Assembly: GCF_019320115.1 (NCBI RefSeq)
Contig: NC_089593.1
Span: 32,382,536 to 32,446,535, forward strand
Reading direction: 5' to 3'
From: Miscanthus floridulus
Lineage: Eukaryota > Streptophyta > Magnoliopsida > Poales > Poaceae
Length of the DNA stretch: 64,000 nt
Part shown: piece after piece, positions 62,401 through 64,000 of the stretch
Numbering within the stretch: the first letter of the stretch is position 1
How the letters are laid out: each line of letters starts with the position of its first letter
Made by a program: the position numbers and the translations under genes
Notes under the pieces: model-generated
Told to the model about the DNA's origin: nothing
What the model saw: only the letters and a program-made list of their open reading frames with translations
Databases searched by the model: none

Positions 62401-63098
62401 TAATCCCAAATAAGCAAAAATGTACTTTGTGTCAGGTTCATTCTTCCAATATTACTTACAATGGTAATTTTGATTCAATTATTTTTGTCAGCAATCGAAA
62501 AGCTCTTGGAAGGATGTGAGAGTAAATATGCTACTGGAGATGATGTCCAATTGGTTTGCTTTGCTACCCATCCTTTTAATAATACACATTGTTTTGCTTT
62601 GATCAATCACTTAGAAATGGTCGCATATTTTTTTTCTCCAAATTACATTTCAACAAAATTCTCATTCAGTTTAGTCTTTTGACATCCAACTTTGAGAAAG
62701 TGTCATCTTACTTGAATTTTAGTAGGAATTAATGCACTGTAAAACAATTTGGCATAATTTGTGTTTGCTCTAGTAAGTGATCTGAACTAATCTGATGTTT
62801 GCATATTTTGTGTTCATGCATGGACAGGGAGATGTGTTTCTTGAACCACAGATACATGCTGGTATAAATCGCTTCCAAATCGATATGGTACCTAATGTTT
62901 CATATGCTATTCCATGTAAAACAAAATGGATAGTGTGGACCACGGCCACCCTACTTATTCAGAAACTAGCTTCAATAAGTTCTTGTTTTCTTGCAGTCGA
63001 AGTACCCTATCTTGGAGAGGCTCCATGAAGCATACATGCAAATTCCCGCATTCGAAGCTGCGCTTCCTAAAAATCAGCCAGACGCACCTTCATCATAA
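59430..63098 (+). CDS. zeta-class glutathione S-transferase (maleylacetoacetate isomerase), copy 2
   Basis: Nine exons: 59430-59511, 60113-60157, 60325-60410, 60523-60594, 60822-60875, 60941-61016, 62492-62553, 62828-62887, 62997-63098; all introns GT...AG. Joined length is 639 nt: 212 residues plus TAA. The zeta signature here is SSCSHRVR (residues 14-21), against SSCSFRVR in copy 1. VPALVDGD is replaced by [22 protein letters not shown] is kept. Exon lengths equal those of copy 1 except exon 2 (one codon more) and exon 9 (two fewer), so the pair arose by tandem duplication. Intron 6 contains a 1.2-kb CACTA. Same predicted reaction as copy 1. Confidence 0.93.
61156..62386. mobile_element. 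non-autonomous CACTA transposon, 1,231 bp, in GSTZ copy 2 intron 6
   Basis: It begins CACTACTACAGAA and ends TTGTGTAGTAGTG, with the 3-bp target copy CTA on both sides (61153-61155, 62387-62389). Sub-ends carry repeated CCGCCACGGTAAAT and its complement (about 61190-61340 and 62120-62350). The centre (61360-61960) is GC-rich with open frames on both strands that show no known domain. No transposase is present. Confidence 0.9.
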
Positions 63099-63285
63099 AA
63101 ATCAAGATTGTCTCAATAATTTGAATGTACTTTTGTAATAATTTGGATAGGGAGCCACCGCTTCCTCCATCCTGCAGTACTCTGGGTTATAATCTAGCTT
63201 ACCCTTCTGTCATGGCTCAAGAGTAAATGATTGACACTTTGCTCTTTCCCTAACGATGCCCATACTTTGTATATATGAACTCTGA

Positions 63286-64000
63286 GTGCTTCTCATTCTG
63301 AATATTATGGAAAGTACAGTGATTTTGCATGAGAATATACATGAGCTACACAACCAAAAAAAAAAACAAAATGGAATCATTTTCAAGATTAATTTTGAGA
63401 AAGCTTATGATAAGGTTAATTGGGATTTTTTTACAACTAACATTAAGAGACTAAGGGTGTTTGATCCTTTGTGGTGTCATCTGGTGAAAGCATTTGTCCA
63501 AGGAAGCAATATTAAATTGAATGAGCAAATAGTGTCTTACTTCCAAACTAGGAAAGGTCTTAGGTAGGGTGATTCTCTTCCACCAATCTTATTCAATATT
63601 GTGGTGGACATTTTGGCTATCATCTTGTGTAGAACCAAAGGAGGAAGGTTCAATAAAAAAGGGGCTAATCCTACATTGGGTTGAAAATTGTCTGAGCATT
63701 CTACAACATGCAGATGGAATTGTTATTTTTATGGACGACGATATTGAGCATGCAAAAAACATGAAACTATTACTTTATGCCTTCAAACAATTATTATCAA
63801 GTCTTAAAATAGCTTTCACAAAAGCGAGCTCTTTGGTTTGGACAAGGAAAGGTGTGTGAGGAACAATACTCACAACTCTTTGGTTGTAAAATGGGTTCAT
63901 GCCCCTTTCGTTATTTGGGGATTCCCAAGATTTTTAGAAAATTGAACAATAATGGTTGGAAAATGTTAGAGGTGTGTGATGGCATGCGGTGGAGCGCCCT
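63286..64000 (+). pseudogene. LINE (L1-type) reverse transcriptase fragment, decayed, continues beyond the window
   Basis: Frame 63286-63567 encodes KINFEKAYDKVNWDFF and ends at the TAG after QTRKGLR where GDSLPPILFN should follow; that text continues after the stop. The catalytic YADD region appears in another frame as QHADGIVIFMDDD (about 63704-63742), so the D-D pair is altered. At least two frame changes and several stops are present. Its 5' end is missing. Confidence 0.8.

Overview
The window is nuclear DNA from a monocot grass, probably of the sorghum/sugarcane/Miscanthus group. The evidence is intron-rich genes with plant splice sites, Stowaway and hAT MITEs, CACTA and Mutator-like elements, and nested copia/gypsy LTR retrotransposons. 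The genus call is inference; no database search was possible. Roughly 60 percent of the window is transposon sequence.

Layout. (1) 1-26500 is a nest of transposons without an intact host gene: the end of a deleted Ty1/copia element (1-4371); the 3' part of a CACTA transposon (4372-9500) holding one clear solo LTR and one probable one; pieces of a gypsy element on the minus strand (about 9990-11564); a second, decayed copy of the same copia family (11565-25400) whose 3' LTR is split by a 4.9-kb non-coding LTR-like insert; and a zinc-knuckle (DUF4283-like) relic. (2) 27186-39406, minus strand, is a complete 13-exon serine carboxypeptidase gene resembling cereal carboxypeptidase I. Its exons join to an open frame of 506 codons plus stop. 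Intron 6 holds a very young 5.6-kb Reina-like chromovirus (29185-34820, LTRs differing at 1 of 419 bases, perfect 5-bp target duplication). (3) 39490-51020 holds three Stowaway MITEs, a PPR pseudogene broken by a 959-bp Mutator-like element, a 99-bp tandem repeat, and the relic of a plastid-type 3-oxoacyl-ACP reductase gene. (4) 51881-63098 is a tandem pair of zeta-class glutathione S-transferase (maleylacetoacetate isomerase) genes on the plus strand, both intact with nine exons. Two broken F-box genes lie between them on the minus strand, and a non-autonomous CACTA sits in intron 6 of the second copy. (5) 63286-64000 is a decayed LINE reverse transcriptase that runs off the window.

Three host genes look functional: the carboxypeptidase (secretory or vacuolar protein turnover) and two GSTZ genes (glutathione-dependent tyrosine catabolism in the cytosol). 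They do not form an obvious pathway together. I found no sign of a new enzymatic or defence-like system. The most informative features are the recent insertion inside a live gene, the datable nesting of elements, and the paired GSTZ copies with diverged promoters.
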